64,000 nucleotides of DNA from Schistocephalus solidus (GCA_017591395.1 WEDG01000370.1:62001-126000), one strand, 5' to 3'. Shown: positions 1-12,644, counted from the first letter of the stretch. The notes: generated by a model not told the origin, from the letters alone. A program made the numbers and translations.

Positions 1-275
1 CACTGTTTCGGTATTATTGTGAAAAATATTCAAAGCAAAATATTACAGATACAGCTAATGTTGTAAATACCAAAGACCAAATATGCTTTAAACACTTGTG
101 CCTGATCCATTTGTAGCAATGCCGAGCTATTGGCTAGTAGGTTAGATTATTCGAATTTGTTTACCTGAGGAAGGTTTTTGATGCCCACCGTATATTGAGA
201 TAGATACAGGCTGCTTTTCGATGTTATCACTAGCGCAAACAAATATATGCATAGTAGAGTATCTAGTATTTATAC

Positions 276-700
276 ATGCACTACCCGCTAGTTTCGGTAA
301 TCCTCGTTTTTGCGTTATGGAGGGGAGGTTGTGCTGTGACGCGCGAAGACTTGTTTGCCGGCCTTGTTGGCCAATGTGCCCGCTCCCGCATCAGACAACT
401 GTTACCTCAGACAACCATCAGGCAACCTGTTACCTCCACCACCACCGCCGCCGCCAACACCACCATCAGCGATGGGGACTCTCTTCTAAACTGTCCTCAT
501 AGCGACCGCACATTCACCTCACGCATCGGCCTGGTCGGTCACTTGTGGATCCATTGCCCAGAGACTAGTGAACCAGTGCCTAGAGCACCAACACACAGGA
601 GAGATCGCCGTCTTCACTGCCTTTACTGTCCTCACGAATTCACTCATCGCATAAGCCTATTCGGTCACCTGCGCATCCATGACAACCTGCGGAGGCTAAG
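276..700 (+). pseudogene. RTE-type LINE ORF2 tail with two C2H2 zinc fingers (fragment)
   Basis: The open frame from 276 encodes two zinc-finger-like units separated by a short linker. Counting from the ATG at 276, finger 1 spans residues 73-93 and has Ser at position 76 where the second Cys is expected (C73, S76, H89, H93). Finger 2 spans 115-135 and is intact (C115, C118, H131, H135; C-X2-C-X12-H-X3-H). The repeated wording RIGLVGHLWIH / RISLFGHLRIH, with a Pro/Thr-rich linker, matches the C-terminal tail I know from RTE-like LINE polyproteins of diphyllobothriid tapeworms. The fingers probably bound template RNA or DNA. No reverse transcriptase is attached upstream, so this is a truncated copy and not a host transcription factor. 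The first 60 or so residues of the frame have no recognisable domain and may be non-coding. Confidence 0.7.
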
Positions 701-769
701 CCACATCAGCGCACACTACCTACAAAAATACATAGACAACACCCTCACCATCATCACGTACCTGAGAAT

Positions 770-1985
770 ATCACGGTTTCATAGAAACCGTGGCTTTGAA
801 GGCTGCCGATCTGACGTTTACACCGGACCACGCCGTCGGCCCAGTGTATGTGCTGTGTGTGTCGAGTGGCTGACCAGTGGACTGGGATTCACGTGGTGAT
901 GGCTTCTCCATATCCCCTGATTTAGTGAATCCTAGTGTGTGCGTTATGGGGGCCAGGTCGTGCTGTGGCGCCTGAAGACGGGTACGCCAACGCGTCAGCC
1001 AATGGGCCCACTCCCACATCAGACAACTCACTGGCTTGGACGGTGGTCTGATCGTGGGGGATGGGGGAGAGAGCGAAGTCGACGGCTAGTACATTTTCCT
1101 CACTATACACAATCTGACGCGCTTGAAACTATCACGGTGCGCTAAAAGCCGTGGCGGGGAGGGTTGCCAACTGACGGGAACACTCGGACCGCGCGGTCAG
1201 CCCAGTGTTTGTTTTGTGTGGAGTGGCGGACTGATAGTCAAGCTGCAATTGGTCCTTCTTAATGCGGCTTTTATGGCACTCCCACTCCGTGGGGTCTTAG
1301 CCAGGTGTAGTGGTACGCTCAGGGGCGGCTCCGGCCGCGCCTGTCACCTGCGCCCTCTCCCATCTCTCGTTTTTTGACTCTGTCATGACACCGGACTTAG
1401 GTGGAGGAGGAGGAGAGAGTGCGGTAGCTGCATCGAAAGTCTACTTTTACTTTAAACTGAATCACGCGCAAGTCACCGTCCCTGCACCACCCTTCCGTGG
1501 AGCATACGGTGGACCTCGTCGAAATCGACGGTCGAACTGTCAGTGGGCGAGAGAGTGAGCTTGACGGGTCAGCGCATTTTCCTCACTATGAACAATCGGG
1601 TGCGCTGGGAACTATCATGGTGTGATAAAAACCCTGGCTTGGAAGGTTACCAACTGACGGGATAACTCGGACCGCGTGGTCAGCCTAGCGTGTGTTTTTG
1701 TGCGTTTTGGCTGCAATGGCTCCTTCTATATATGGCCTTTATGGAATTCCTACTCAGCTGCGATCCGAGCCGCCTCTCGATTGTGTTTTTAGTGTTCTTA
1801 TTTGTGTTGGACTACGCTACGGGGCAGGCACCCGCTCCCATCTCCGTTGTCCTCGAGCTCAGTTGGGGGAATAGAACAGTGGGAGCAGTACAAGTCTACT
1901 TCAGTGCAATTCTCCGTCCCTGCACCAAACTGTTGTGAGGCATACAGTGGACATCGTCGAAGTCGACGGTAGAACTGCAGCGTTT
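770..1985 (+). repeat. Duplicated dispersed repeat, about 480-bp period
   Basis: A block at 1093-1560 is repeated at 1571-1985. Both halves contain the core GGTTGCCAACTGACGGG or close variants, then CTCGGACCGCG, a GTTTG-rich stretch, and further on TCCCTGCACCA and a GTCGAAATCGACGG-like segment. The offset between equivalent cores (1148 and 1631) is 483 bp. A third, shorter and more diverged copy of the first part lies at 787-890 (CCGTGGCTTTGAAGGC). A related segment follows a PLE tail at about 46260-46400 on the minus strand, and the second half recurs at 7735-7965, so this is a dispersed family with a local tandem duplication. Coding potential is not evident. I cannot say whether it is part of a LINE/PLE untranslated region or a non-autonomous element. 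Confidence 0.55.
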
Positions 1986-1989
1986 TAAC

Positions 1990-3851
1990 TCCGAGTACTC
2001 TAGTAGATGTTCAATTTTATGACAAACCCTTTGGGTGAAAATGTTAAGGGGGATTACTTTCCCAGAATTCAGCAAAAGAAGCAAATTCTTACGTTTTCTA
2101 AATAACGTATCATTTGCTTGAAGTAATCATCAAAATTTGTCAGAAAAATACAAGTTATTCGTTTTCCTTAGAGTGCAGGCAATCAGCATCCGGCTTTTTT
2201 GAAGTCTCGATGGGTTGCGCTGTATGATAGTTCCTATTATGACTTACTCAAATACTGGAGGTGCGTGAATGCTTATTACTTGGATTAGAGTTCACCGTCC
2301 ATGAATTCAGTTTCATTTTCAGTTGCAGTTTATTATAGGAACGATGGGCAAACGCCTTTGAACTCCCTCTTGGTTACAGTATGGTAATTAACCCCTTTTA
2401 CTGAAGGATTTATTAGACGGATGTAGTTTCCCATTCGGTCTTAATGCAAACAAGTTTAAATTTGAAACATATTTTGTTATTCACGGTGTCGTGCTCCTAC
2501 GGTTTGACAAAACGTGGTTAGTTCGCATTGGTTACTAATACTTATGATTAGGATACTGTCCAGCAAAAAAAGGTCACAAACACAAGTAGTTCAATAGCCC
2601 GAAAGGGTGCTTAAGGAGGAGAAAGCGAAATCGCTTACCTCAAATCGCCTCCATAAAAATTTGTTTTGGTCTTCACCGATCTCGCACACCGATTTAACTC
2701 AGGCCTAGACGGAAAATCTCAACAACGATGTCAATAATGAGATTCGTTAGCGTGCATTTCTTTGGAGTTTTGATATGCTGTCCATTTTCAATTAAGCGAG
2801 TGAAGTATTTCAAAACAATTGGTTTTACCTCTTAAATTTACACCAGAAGTGGTTTTCTACCAATCTCATTTTAATGAACCTAAAGGTGCCTCGACAGGCG
2901 ACTTAAGTTCTTGTCGCAACGATCGCGTCTTTTTCTTCTCAAACCACCAATTTGTTATTAACTAGAATTGTCTCCCATTATTTCATATTTTTTGCGTCGA
3001 CAGACCTCAAAAAAGTATTTCGTTTCATTGCGACACTGCAATTATTGTTTTCCTGCGTGCTCGTCTATCCAAAATACTTTGGGTTTTAACATTTCCAAGT
3101 CTAAAAGGCAAATTCGCTCTCTCAAACGAATGAGCTTGTCAGTAATGTGGTGCGAACTTTAAAAGAACGGAAAGGGATCAATAAAAGACACCATCTTGGC
3201 AAATAGAATTATTTCTGCAAGTAGGACTTATGTTAACTTAATAATTCTGACATTTAACTATAATTTACCAATCTAGAAGCGGGGGCAGAAAATGTAAAAG
3301 TCAATAGTTCTAAAGCCTACACAGAAGCCTGTTTACATGTCGGTTAAAATAAAGGTTTTTTAATGATTTTGAAATATATTTTTTCGAGTATTTTCGCTTT
3401 ATTATTGGGACATTGTCTATGGAAATTAGCGGGTAGTGGCATTTGCCACACAGGAGTTTACCTCGTCGGTAGTCACGAAGACATAAGCCACAGATTTAAA
3501 TGTACATTTGGGTGCTTGACTCCACCCAAAATTTAACTGGAACGTCCAAGATCACTTGGCTGCCTGCCTAGTAACTTTACGCTTCCTTAAACTACAAGCA
3601 CCGATACAAATCTAAAACTGAATACCCTACTCCACTTGTACACGTTTAGGTTCACCGTCCATGCGGTAGGAGAAGTCCACAAATGCTTCAAGGCTTCTTA
3701 TCCCTCTTAGACAAATAATCAGGGCGCATCAAAGGACAGTGTTGTCGTCTTCGTAAGAATTGAGTTATGCCCAGTCTCCCTGGTCTTTGTCAGTCATGCT
3801 ATTCTGCCAACATCATTAGCCCCTGTGCGACTGCTGGCAGGGCTCGAGAGG

Positions 3852-3890
<39 letters not shown>

Positions 3891-5640
3891 TCTCAATGCA
3901 GAACTGGACGAGTGAGTCCCATAAGTGGTCGGTGAGCGCCTATCTACACATATGCCCATGTTATAACGTCAAGATTAGCGCAAGCTTAAAGAATTGGCAT
4001 AAAACTTCGCAATGTTGAACTTACGTAATTTGACAGAATACTGCATAGGGACCTGCTCCGGACTAAGCGTACCGTAATTTAGACTATGAAGACGGTGGGA
4101 ATGAAATTCTTGGGTCTGTTGACTGGTTTTTCACTGATGAAATTGCAAGAAACCAGCGATTAAAAGGCAGTGCAAAGCTTATACAAAGCTGGCCTCAGGG
4201 GCGCCACGAAGATAATCACAGTCCGGAATCAGATCCCTAAACGGAATACAACGGCCAATTTTGTTTAGCACCTAACACCTTGTCCAACTCTCCTAGCAGT
4301 TCGCAAGGTCAAAATTACTTATCTCGAGCACGCAAGAGGCATATAGTTTCCCATTGGAAGAAATGGGTGAATTTTCAGACCATTTTGTCTATCACTCTTT
4401 GCACGCTGGCGCAAGTATCTTTGTGCACAGTCAACTAGAGCAGGAAGAAGAAACTCGCATGAGTAAAAGGACAAGCACCGACTGTCTTTCATCTCGGTCT
4501 TCCAATCTGGGCGGTGAAACAAACACATGGCAATGTCAAGCAAAGCAACCTTTTTTTCCATCCTCTCAGTAATAATGCCTTAAGCCCAGAAAGGCATTAA
4601 ACTATCTCAAGTTACTTCCCACGCTTTAGTTTACCAAGTGTGTTTTGAAACGGGTTTCAGTTGTGCGCGGTTGATTGAGCAAATAAAAGCCATTGGGTAG
4701 TGTGCATTTTTAATGTCTAGGATTTTTATACACAGTCTGTTTTCTATCCTAAAAGAGAGAATTTTTTTCCTGAAGCTAAGTTGGAAGGGCTCACATGTTG
4801 ACTTCGTGAAACCGTTGACAAAATATCATTCAACTTGGTCCTTGAAAAAGTACCTTTTATGCGCCTGAAACTTTGGTTTCATAATCAGAGAGGGAGAGTG
4901 AGAAGCAGCCATGCACGAAAAGAATTTTCAGTACTAAAAGCTCAAAGTATGCAGAAAATGTCAACAGGGGGTCACCAACGAAGTCAACGAAGACCTGGAT
5001 GGCTATTTTTGACTTATTAGCCAATGCCATTCAGACATACCCAACCCCAGTTTAGTGGGACCTGAGGGTCTTGGTGATGCGCAGTGTAAGAGGCCCCTGC
5101 ATGAGTCAACAGTTCTAATTTGGCAAGTGAAAAAAAATAATGATGCGTTTGATTAGTGTGGATAGAGCGACAAAGGTGCGAAATGGTTTCGAATGATCCA
5201 AAAAAGCTCCTTGATAACCGTCCTTCGTTAGTTCCTGCGCTGGAAAAAACGTCAATTGATACTCGACAGACAACTCTGGCATAATTTCGGTTCAGGAGTC
5301 TTAGTACGACAAGCTTTGTTGTATGTGTGTCAGCCCTTCAAAATACACTTTTACACCCAATCTGGTTTATTCAGGTAACATATCTAGATAGAAACTGGTT
5401 TCAGTTATTCACTGCAGCAAAAATACACGAGCGAGGGTCAGTAGAAATTTAAAAGGACAGATTAATTTTAACGGATTGTACAGTGGGGAGGATAAACGAA
5501 GATGCCCGCAGGAAGTTACGCTGAACGTAGGAAACTCATCTGCCTGAATTGACATCAACGCAAATTTTCTAGCATATGTTGGCATTGCGCTAGTTTGTGC
5601 AGTATTTACCCCGAAAACTAATTCAATATCTCAACAATCA
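1990..5640. other. No recognisable gene; mixed intergenic DNA
   Basis: Open frames here are short (under 85 codons), occur on both strands and show no family motif, hydrophobic pattern or biased composition. Apart from the GA microsatellite at 3847-3888 I see nothing that can be annotated. Confidence 0.5.
3847..3888 (+). repeat. (GA)n microsatellite
   Basis: An almost uninterrupted run of GA dinucleotides with two small interruptions near its left end. Confidence 0.95.
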
Positions 5641-5649
5641 GGGTCGAAT

Positions 5650-6369
5650 CCAAGAGTTATTAAACCTGCTAGTAGAAGCAAAGAGGCGAGTTCCAGGAGG
5701 TAGGCGTGAAGAAGGAGACACGATCACTGGACCAAGAGCTTTATTAGCCCAAGTTTCCGGATTCTCCCTAGAACGCATCTTCAGAAACAGTCGCACAAAA
5801 GGGTAACATGGGGCACAAAGGACGCAGTATTTATAGGGCATTGTGGCCAGACAACCACACGCCTACCATATTTGGCAGACTTCGTCGTCCTCGCTGGGGG
5901 TCGCAGTTGATGTGATGATTGCTTGTCGGTCCGTACGTGAGTCGTTAATGACCATGATTTAATTACCGTGGTCGATCCTTGGCGTGACGATTACCCGGCG
6001 ATTTGGCTCGCTGTCACCGGGACTACTGATCACCCGCATCCTCCACGCGTGGCCAGTACTTTTGCCTAGGCAAAATCGCAACACAGAATATGGAGTCGGA
6101 AGATCAATACGCTTGTTAATTGACTGTGAGACGTAGAGTCCCGACTCATGCAGCTCACGGCTCACGTAGTTGTCGCCTATGGTGAGAGTTTCAGCTTCAT
6201 CAAACTTGAAGGTGATCCCGAGTCCTGTCGAATGAGCCACGACCTGGGAGTAAGTGTCCTTCCTTCTCATCACTGCTGCATGCGCGGCCATTCCCTTGCG
6301 GAGTAGCCTCCCAGTTTCTCCGACGTAGTTGCTTTGTCCGCAACTACACCAGACCCGGAAAACAACTCC
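5650..6369 (-). pseudogene. Penelope-like element: GIY-YIG endonuclease end and 3' region
   Basis: Read on the minus strand from 6369, an open frame starts GVVFRVWCSCGQSNYVGETG and runs to 5959. This is the start of a GIY-YIG endonuclease domain as found at the C terminus of Penelope-like retroelements: the GIY position is VVF, the YIG position is YVG, a zinc-binding-like CSCG lies between them, and a TGRLL segment with the usual Arg follows. Downstream the frame keeps family words such as FKFDEAE, SRELHES and SINKRIDLPTPYSVLRF. After the stop come the element's 3' sequences, with a TATAAATACTG motif, a hammerhead-like core and a terminal TTTGCTTCTACTAGC. The reverse transcriptase half is missing, so this is a 5'-truncated copy. 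It faces away from the + strand copy at 7026-7480. Confidence 0.85.
5742..5790 (-). ncRNA. Hammerhead-ribozyme-like core, degenerate
   Basis: On the minus strand the box CTGAAGA (5784-5778) is followed by a possible short hairpin and CCGGAAAC. The cleavage triplet is altered (CTT instead of GTC), and helix I would rest mainly on G-T pairs. It is homologous to the better copies at 7391-7434 and 29287-29331 and is probably inactive. Confidence 0.4.
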
Positions 6370-7025
6370 AGGTGTTTACTGCCTTGGCACTGGGTCTTTC
6401 GGCCACATGACAGGACAAAGCAAGATAAATATTGCACCTTGGAGCGGTTTCAAACTGTTCCATCACGCAAATAACCAACCGTTGTTGTTGGGTGACCGCT
6501 GGAGCTATGGACGTAGACATCAGCCACGTTCAGCTGACGCCAATCAGTAAGACTAGAACGGTGATCTATGTCACGATATCGCCATGCCGAGACTGAGTCA
6601 CACATGGCACCAGTATCCAATTGGAAAGACTATTTTGGTCATTGTTACCACAATGAGTAGACTGTCACACATGGGTAACTATTTAGCGTAGACCTGATAT
6701 CGGACACGGCACCATAAAGACTGCTGAAAGCGCTAACGGCGGTCTCTACCTCTGCACTCGTCAAAGGAAGGACTCCAACCTAAAGGACGGATCTGTGGAT
6801 GCAGGCCGATAAGGCAGCATGCGTAAGATGGAGGCAAGGAAGGAAAATGTTCAGATGAAAGTGGTTAGGTGTGAGTCGACAACTGGAAATATGCCCTACC
6901 ATATCCTCTTGCAGTTTTGAAATTATTCTCGCCGTCGGTTTATTCAAACCGCGTTCAGATCTTGATGCCGTATATGTTTATTCAAGCAAACCTCAGTTCA
7001 ATGAGGCTCTGTGCTGTTACTATCG
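6370..7025. other. Spacer between two divergent PLE fragments, nothing recognised
   Basis: No RT or GIY-YIG wording is visible in any frame. Short open frames at 6329-6550 and 6871-7080 overlap element debris at their edges only. Confidence 0.4.
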
Positions 7026-7480
7026 CGGAATGCGAGATTGTATGGGGCCTTCTATTAACAAGTGCAATGACCTCCCCTAACAATATCTTATGTTGAGGCT
7101 CAGTTTGATCGAAGTATCCAACCCCTTGGGGAGTGCTCAAGTGAACGCATTTTCCAACGGCAATGCCGGTGAGCCAGCTGGGCGAGCAATCATTACGCCA
7201 AACTCCAATACGGGTGATGAAAATTCAACGGATAACGATCTACATGCCGGCCTTCAAACAATTAGCGCACCAGAGCGCACTCATCATCGATGAAGTGGGG
7301 GCTGTCAATCGCCATAGGCATGCAGTAGCATACTGACTGTATCCTATAAATACTGCAACTCTCCGTGTATGAAGTACCCGTATCTAATTCCGTCTCTGAA
7401 GATTGGTTCGAGTTGGAATCCGAAAGGTCAGGCGAATAGCGTTCTTGTCCCAGCGATCGCGTCTACCTCTTCTCAATTGT
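7026..7480 (+). pseudogene. Penelope-like element: C-terminal end and 3' region
   Basis: The frame at 7040-7080 contains PSINKCNDLP, a conserved C-terminal phrase of the PLE GIY-YIG domain, followed by an in-frame stop. From 7090 onward the DNA matches the PLE 3' region seen at 22545-22965 and 23022-23370 (shared GGGGAGTGCTCAAG, GTCAATCGCCATAGGCATG, ATAAATACTGCAACTC). The copy ends in a hammerhead-like core and the terminal GTCTACCTCTTCTCAAT. It is severely 5' truncated, with no RT. Confidence 0.75.
7391..7434 (+). ncRNA. Hammerhead-ribozyme-like motif in PLE 3' region
   Basis: Elements in order: helix I strand CGTCT (7391-7395), box CTGAAGA (7396-7402), helix II hairpin GGTTC/GAATCC (7405-7421), GAAA (7422-7425), cleavage triplet GTC (7427-7429), helix I partner AGGCG (7430-7434). 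Helix I pairs over five positions with one G-T. Helix III would be the tetranucleotide AGGT, one change from the palindrome ACGT of a sister copy. Hammerhead ribozymes in PLEs are known; the assignment here is from motif order and pairing only. Confidence 0.6.
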
Positions 7481-7734
7481 AAAAACTGTGGAGCCGCGAG
7501 GAAGACCATTTTTAAAGACAATGAAATCAGCATTGTCTTATGGCAGGATACTACAAAGAAGAATTGGTAAAGGACCATAGGAAATCTGAATTTTACAGAC
7601 GGTGTAACTCTTCACGTTGCCACCAAAACGGGTTACGTGGTAAATGCGCTGTTCCGATCGACAAGAGGACCAGATCAGGGCATGACACGCGTTAGCATGC
7701 GCAACCATAGTCAAATCCCCAGATTGGGCCTGTG

Positions 7735-7965
7735 GTGGTAGGCTTATGCACAGGCTCCCACCGCGCCAGCCACCAGCGTTCCATCATGCCTGCGGTATTT
7801 TTGCCCCTGTCATGACACCGAGAGGGCAGTGGATACGGTAGATGCAGCACCAGTCTACTATCACTGTAACGTAAATGGCGTGGAATTCAGCATCCCTGCG
7901 ACCACTATGCTTAGAGGCACAAGGTGGACATGGTCGGCAACGAGAGTTAAACTGTCAGGCCTGTC
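7735..7965 (+). repeat. Diverged copy of the dispersed repeat at 1.3-2.0 kb
   Basis: Shares with 1381-1540 the succession TCATGACACCG, a GCGGTAGCTGCA-like word, AGTCTACT, CATCCCTGC and GGTGGACATGGTCG in the same order and spacing. No open frame is conserved between copies. Confidence 0.45.
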
Positions 7966-7969
7966 GTAA

Positions 7970-10900
7970 AAGAAAACAAGGCCTCATTTTAAGTTTCTTC
8001 GGGTGAGGGCAATGACTGCAGATTTGAAGACTTGTGTTTAAGTTACTATTAGTTGAGGCAACTAAAAAGTTGCCGCAGGTCAGTTTATAATCTCAGGGAG
8101 GGGGAGGTAGGGGGCGTTGACAACTAAATAGTTATTGTGCCTATGTACGAGTAGGGAGAGGCCAGGAATTCATAACCTTTCGAGTTATCAAGTGTCTGCC
8201 AACTCGGGAGTCTACTGAACTCAGGATATCAGGAGGTTGCTTGGTGGACAAAGCTGCCCATAAAAGAAGATGATTGACTGAAGTGTCAGTTCATGTCAAG
8301 CTCCGCTAGCAGACACAAATCCTAGCTGGATCGTGGCAGAGGCTTTGAGGGATGTGAAATATCCTGCTTTACAGTAAAGCAAGGAGGGGCGAATCTGGCA
8401 ACCTCTTGTAGTTGGTAAGATATTGTGGGTCAACACCGTTTTATATGGTTGATTTTTGCCTCAACACGGTGGGGTCAGAACCGAGCATCCAAGGTTGCGT
8501 TAACTTTAACATTGTATTTAATAGTGTTCAGCCTCATAAACTTAGGTTTGTAAACAAAGTGGAGTATAGGGCACCCTGGAAGTCATCGTCACAAGGCATT
8601 CTGTTATGTACGACGAGTCCATACGACCTACTACAATGAAGCCGGTAGCGGGGCAGTATGGCCGTGAAAGATATTTTATCGATCGAAAACTTTCGCCAAG
8701 GGCGTTTAAAAGATGGGAAGAATTTTATCAGTTGTCACAGGTATAGTAGTTTGAGTTCAAATTCTACTGCCATAGCTGATTTATTTTTACACCGATCATT
8801 CCCTGATGTGTAACATTTTTGACGAAGAACGTCTGACTGTCAACTGAACATGAAGTAATTTTCTCAAGATTTGCAAGCTGCACTCCTCGTTAGCTATTTA
8901 GTTTAACTGCTCAACGTTATTTAAATTATCATCTGAAAGTGATGCGAACGGTAAACGCATAAGGAGGGGTTATTAACTTTGTCACGTCTATCTGTCAAAT
9001 AAGATACCGACGGATTATTACACGGTCAACATCCCTGTAAGAGAAGAAGAGTGCTAAACCCCCAGAAATCTTTTTCACATGATCCGTCTACACAAATTGA
9101 TGACAAGGATATTGAATAGATTATTATCTGTATTTTGCCGAGATTAACTAATCCGTCTTAACCGGACTGTGAGATTTATGTGCGTCTGCAATGGCTGCAG
9201 ACGTTTTATTTGGGAATAAATGTCGCAATGTAACTACTTCCTAAGTTTTGGCGGAGAAGAATGTGGTTTCTATGGCAGCTGTTTCCGAATATCCGAATTG
9301 CGTGATATTCATAAAGTTTAGAAACCAACACAAACGCTAGTAACAAGTCACGCACGAATTTGGTGGTCGTTGGTTTAGGGTGACCTTAGCGCGAACTAAC
9401 CTTATGCGTTATAGTTGAGTGTAGCAGGTATTTAACTGGCTGCCACTGCGCGTAAAAAAATTAAGAATTTAAAATCTTTGATTAAATGCATAATTGCATG
9501 GAATGTTACAAAAACAGAGAGAAACCCATCACTAATACAGATCATAAGATTTCTGTAGAATTAAATCAACATCAGTTATCTGTGGGTTCCATTAAACTCA
9601 CCATTAATGTAAAACTTCAGGACAATGAAACATCTTGCCTCAGGTGTAAATCGGCGAACGGTTTTTCAGCTAACAAAGGTGAAGTTGCTACATCAAACTT
9701 GTTTTTCTTAGAAAAATTAAAAATTCCTTATTAAAAATTTTGCTATGTGGAGAAGGTAAGAATCTGTATTAACTCACAAAACTAACCCGAATCCCCTCTT
9801 TACCGTTGTAGGCATTCATAAATACTATCGTCGATCGGCTCCCGGAATTTGGCCCTCGCAAAGGAGGTCCGGTCTCAGCCACCCTGAACCCTGAAATCTT
9901 TCGCGGCTATCCCCACGTGTATAGAGGATGCATCCATTTATGCAATCACGATACAACCGACAAATCATCATTTACCTTTTGAGTTTTTCTTGTCAGCACA
10001 ACCCTAATTTTTACGTGCGAATATACCGTTAATACTTATCTTTTAGACTACTTGCAGCCTGTAAGACCTGCCACCACTACAGAACTTGACGATGACTCTC
10101 AAAAATAGCATCTGTTTGAAGCTTTTATTCTGCGTAGTTAAATTAATGGCGGAACAAAATGAAGTTATGCTGCTGAAACCATATTGTTCATTGTGCTGCT
10201 GTACTTTTCCTGATAAATTTGGATTTTCATTTCAGTTTCAGTTTTCAGGTTGTTTAACGCAGTGTACAGCCGATCTGATTTAATTTCATACATCCAATTA
10301 GTAATCTCTGTGAATAAATGAAACTGATTCTTATCTCTCTGATGCAATACTTATAGTAGAAGGATAAGACGATTAACGTAGTGGGGACGCGATGATCCTT
10401 GAACCGTAAGAATAATTCTCTCGCCGATTAATACACACCTGATCTGAACCGAGAAAGGGTGCAGTACTATGCACTAGGATATGGTCTGTCACGTTCGAGA
10501 AAGCACTGCAGATCGCTTCAAAAGCCCAGTTTCAAGACAGCTGCGCTCCAAGAGATAAGGGCCGTGCTCACTGCGTGTGTGAGAGAGAGGAGAAATGTTC
10601 TGTTGAGGATCCGACAAGTAATGTTAGATCTCTATAGGGAGAGTGATGTGAAAGGACCAATCTTCCTTTTGTCACACAAGCACCCGTAGTCCACCAGTTC
10701 CTCCGGTTTATCCACTATCACTTCAATTTCTTGAACGATAAACTGAGTTGTACCTTAACTCATGGCGTCCGAGCCAAAGCAACTGAAAGATAAACCTATC
10801 TATACAAAACTCAACTAACATCAGAAGAATTTCAGTGACTCTAAAAATTATCATTATACAAGAGTTGCGGTATAAATCAAAGAATTCAATGATTGCTGAG

Positions 10901-12298
10901 TGCTAACGCCATCGAACATGTACATCTAACGTTTAGCGGATATCAGGTAGGCTACGGAAAAACGGAATTTTATGATTGAAAAGCAATAAATGTTGATTTT
11001 TAGTATTTTTATGCTGTTTTAGTGCGAAAGACTGCTATAATCGAAGGACATTTATAAAATAATTATCCTTAAAAAAGCACAAATCTAACTAGAAAAGATC
11101 ATAGATGCATTTACTCTCTCAGACGCTTTTGTAATGCTTATAAGGTATCAGCTACAACCAACGTTTTTCGCGTGGAAGTCAAAGGATGTTTATAACTTTG
11201 TTAAAACATCAATCTCTTCCACCGTCAGCACATACAATCCGAGCCATTAATTTTTGGCAACAAAAATTTCTCTCTATTTACCTTTAGTTACCACACGTTA
11301 ATGAAGGGAAGAATACCCTTATAATCCTTCTTGGTAAATTTAAAAGTGGACTATATCAGCTAAATAAAATTTTTAGACCTGAAGTTTTTATCCCACCAGT
11401 CGGGCTGTGGTAGTAGGTCAAAATTTTAAGTCACCTTAAAACAAACTCTTCGCTAAAATTCCATGGGGCACGCATATTTTAACGTCCACAGAGGGCAAAA
11501 AGGTGAAAGGAAACGTAAAATTTTAAAGGCATTGTCGAAGAAGACTTTCGTTTTTCATTCAGTGCATATTTGTTGACGCCACTCCAATAAGCCATTAAAG
11601 AGAATGGACAGTAGCGGCCTCGGTGTGAAAATCCGTGATCCGACTGCTAGATGGACAAGCTAGCCATGCTTCAATTTAATGGTAATCCTTTGCTCCGAAA
11701 TAAGTCAGAAATTGCCTCTCCTGTCTCTGTTTTCTTTGTCGGGAAGGTTTTTCGATAAGAAAGTTCTCATCGTGGTGAACGTCGTACACTTGTGAACCTA
11801 AGAATATTTCTTCCGGGGTATAACATAATATCTTTTGAATGAAAACCAAAATGAATCCACGTAATAAAGCTGAAGGCACTGGCAAATCGCTGGATATGAC
11901 AAGGACACAAGGAGGAAAATTAAGTCTGACTGCACGTTTTTGAACAAAGAAAAACATCATCGAAAAAATTACGATAATGCCAACGGTATCCGATTAAGGT
12001 GATATTTTATTAAAAAAAGTTTTCAAAATATGAAACTCTAGGAAATGTAGATTACTCACCTTTGATAAGTCAGGGTTTTCCTGTTCGATCAGAAGAGAAG
12101 TTGCGCCGGATCTGTAAGTGCACACTGTGGTCCTATGATTTTGGTGAGAAATGATGAAAATCGTTCCTCTTCCAAAATTTTAGAAAGTTCGTTCAGTGCC
12201 ATTGAAAAACAATTTTCACCAGATTGCTTCGTTAAAGGAATTTGGAACCACCACGGACCCGTTTAAACTGTTCGTACTCAGTCAGTCGAGAATTCGTT
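7970..12298. other. No recognisable gene
   Basis: The open frames here (for example 9486-9734, 10459-10689 and 11676-11960) are short, isolated and match no domain I know. No tRNA, rRNA or simple repeat of note. The G+C drops towards the right side. Confidence 0.45.
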
Positions 12299-12519
12299 AT
12301 GCTGCCCGGAAGAGAAAAAACTTCCCATCAGCAATGCAGGTTGTGGTGGGCTAAATTTCAGGAAAGGTATCTATTTCCGTGTCCTAAATGTAACACTTAC
12401 CTAACCATAACACCAATTTTAAACTTAACTTTAACCCCAACCTGAGCCCAAAAGCAAATTTTCCGGAAATGTACGGTAGAACCAGCTGCATTATGGAGCC
12501 CTCCTTTTCCCCTGTCCTA
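12299..12519 (-). mobile_element. MITE copy (diverged), family of 53994-54259
   Basis: Read on the minus strand, this segment follows the same order as the intact MITE at 53994-54259: AGGACAGGGGAA at its start (12518-12507), ATAATGCAG, a GGTTAGG/TTAAG-rich core, a GTGTTACATTTAGGACA-type stretch, then CCTGAAATTT. The far terminal repeat is badly worn. The left boundary is approximate. Confidence 0.6.
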
Positions 12520-12549
12520 TTGTGGTGACACATTAAAAGACATTTGTTG

Positions 12550-12640
12550 ATATTGTCTCTGAAGATGCATTTAATTTGAACTCCCAGTGAAGAAAGTTCT
12601 TGTGCCAGCCATTGCGTCTACCTTTTTTGCAGATAAACTA
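12550..12640 (+). repeat. Possible relic of a PLE 3' tail
   Basis: Contains GTCTCTGAAGATG followed, after a mutated hairpin segment, by AAAGTTCTTGTGCCAGC and GCGTCTACC. This is the same order as the PLE tail at 7391-7475. No coding part remains. Confidence 0.4.
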
Positions 12641-12644
12641 TTCC

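Noticed and set aside
276..899. Host C2H2 zinc-finger transcription factor
   Set aside because: The fingers match the tail of RTE-type LINEs, the first finger has lost a Cys, and there is no surrounding gene structure.
4133..4155. Further hammerhead-like core (CTGATGA followed by GAAA)
   Set aside because: The boxes are only 8 nt apart, no helix I or II forms, and there is no PLE context.
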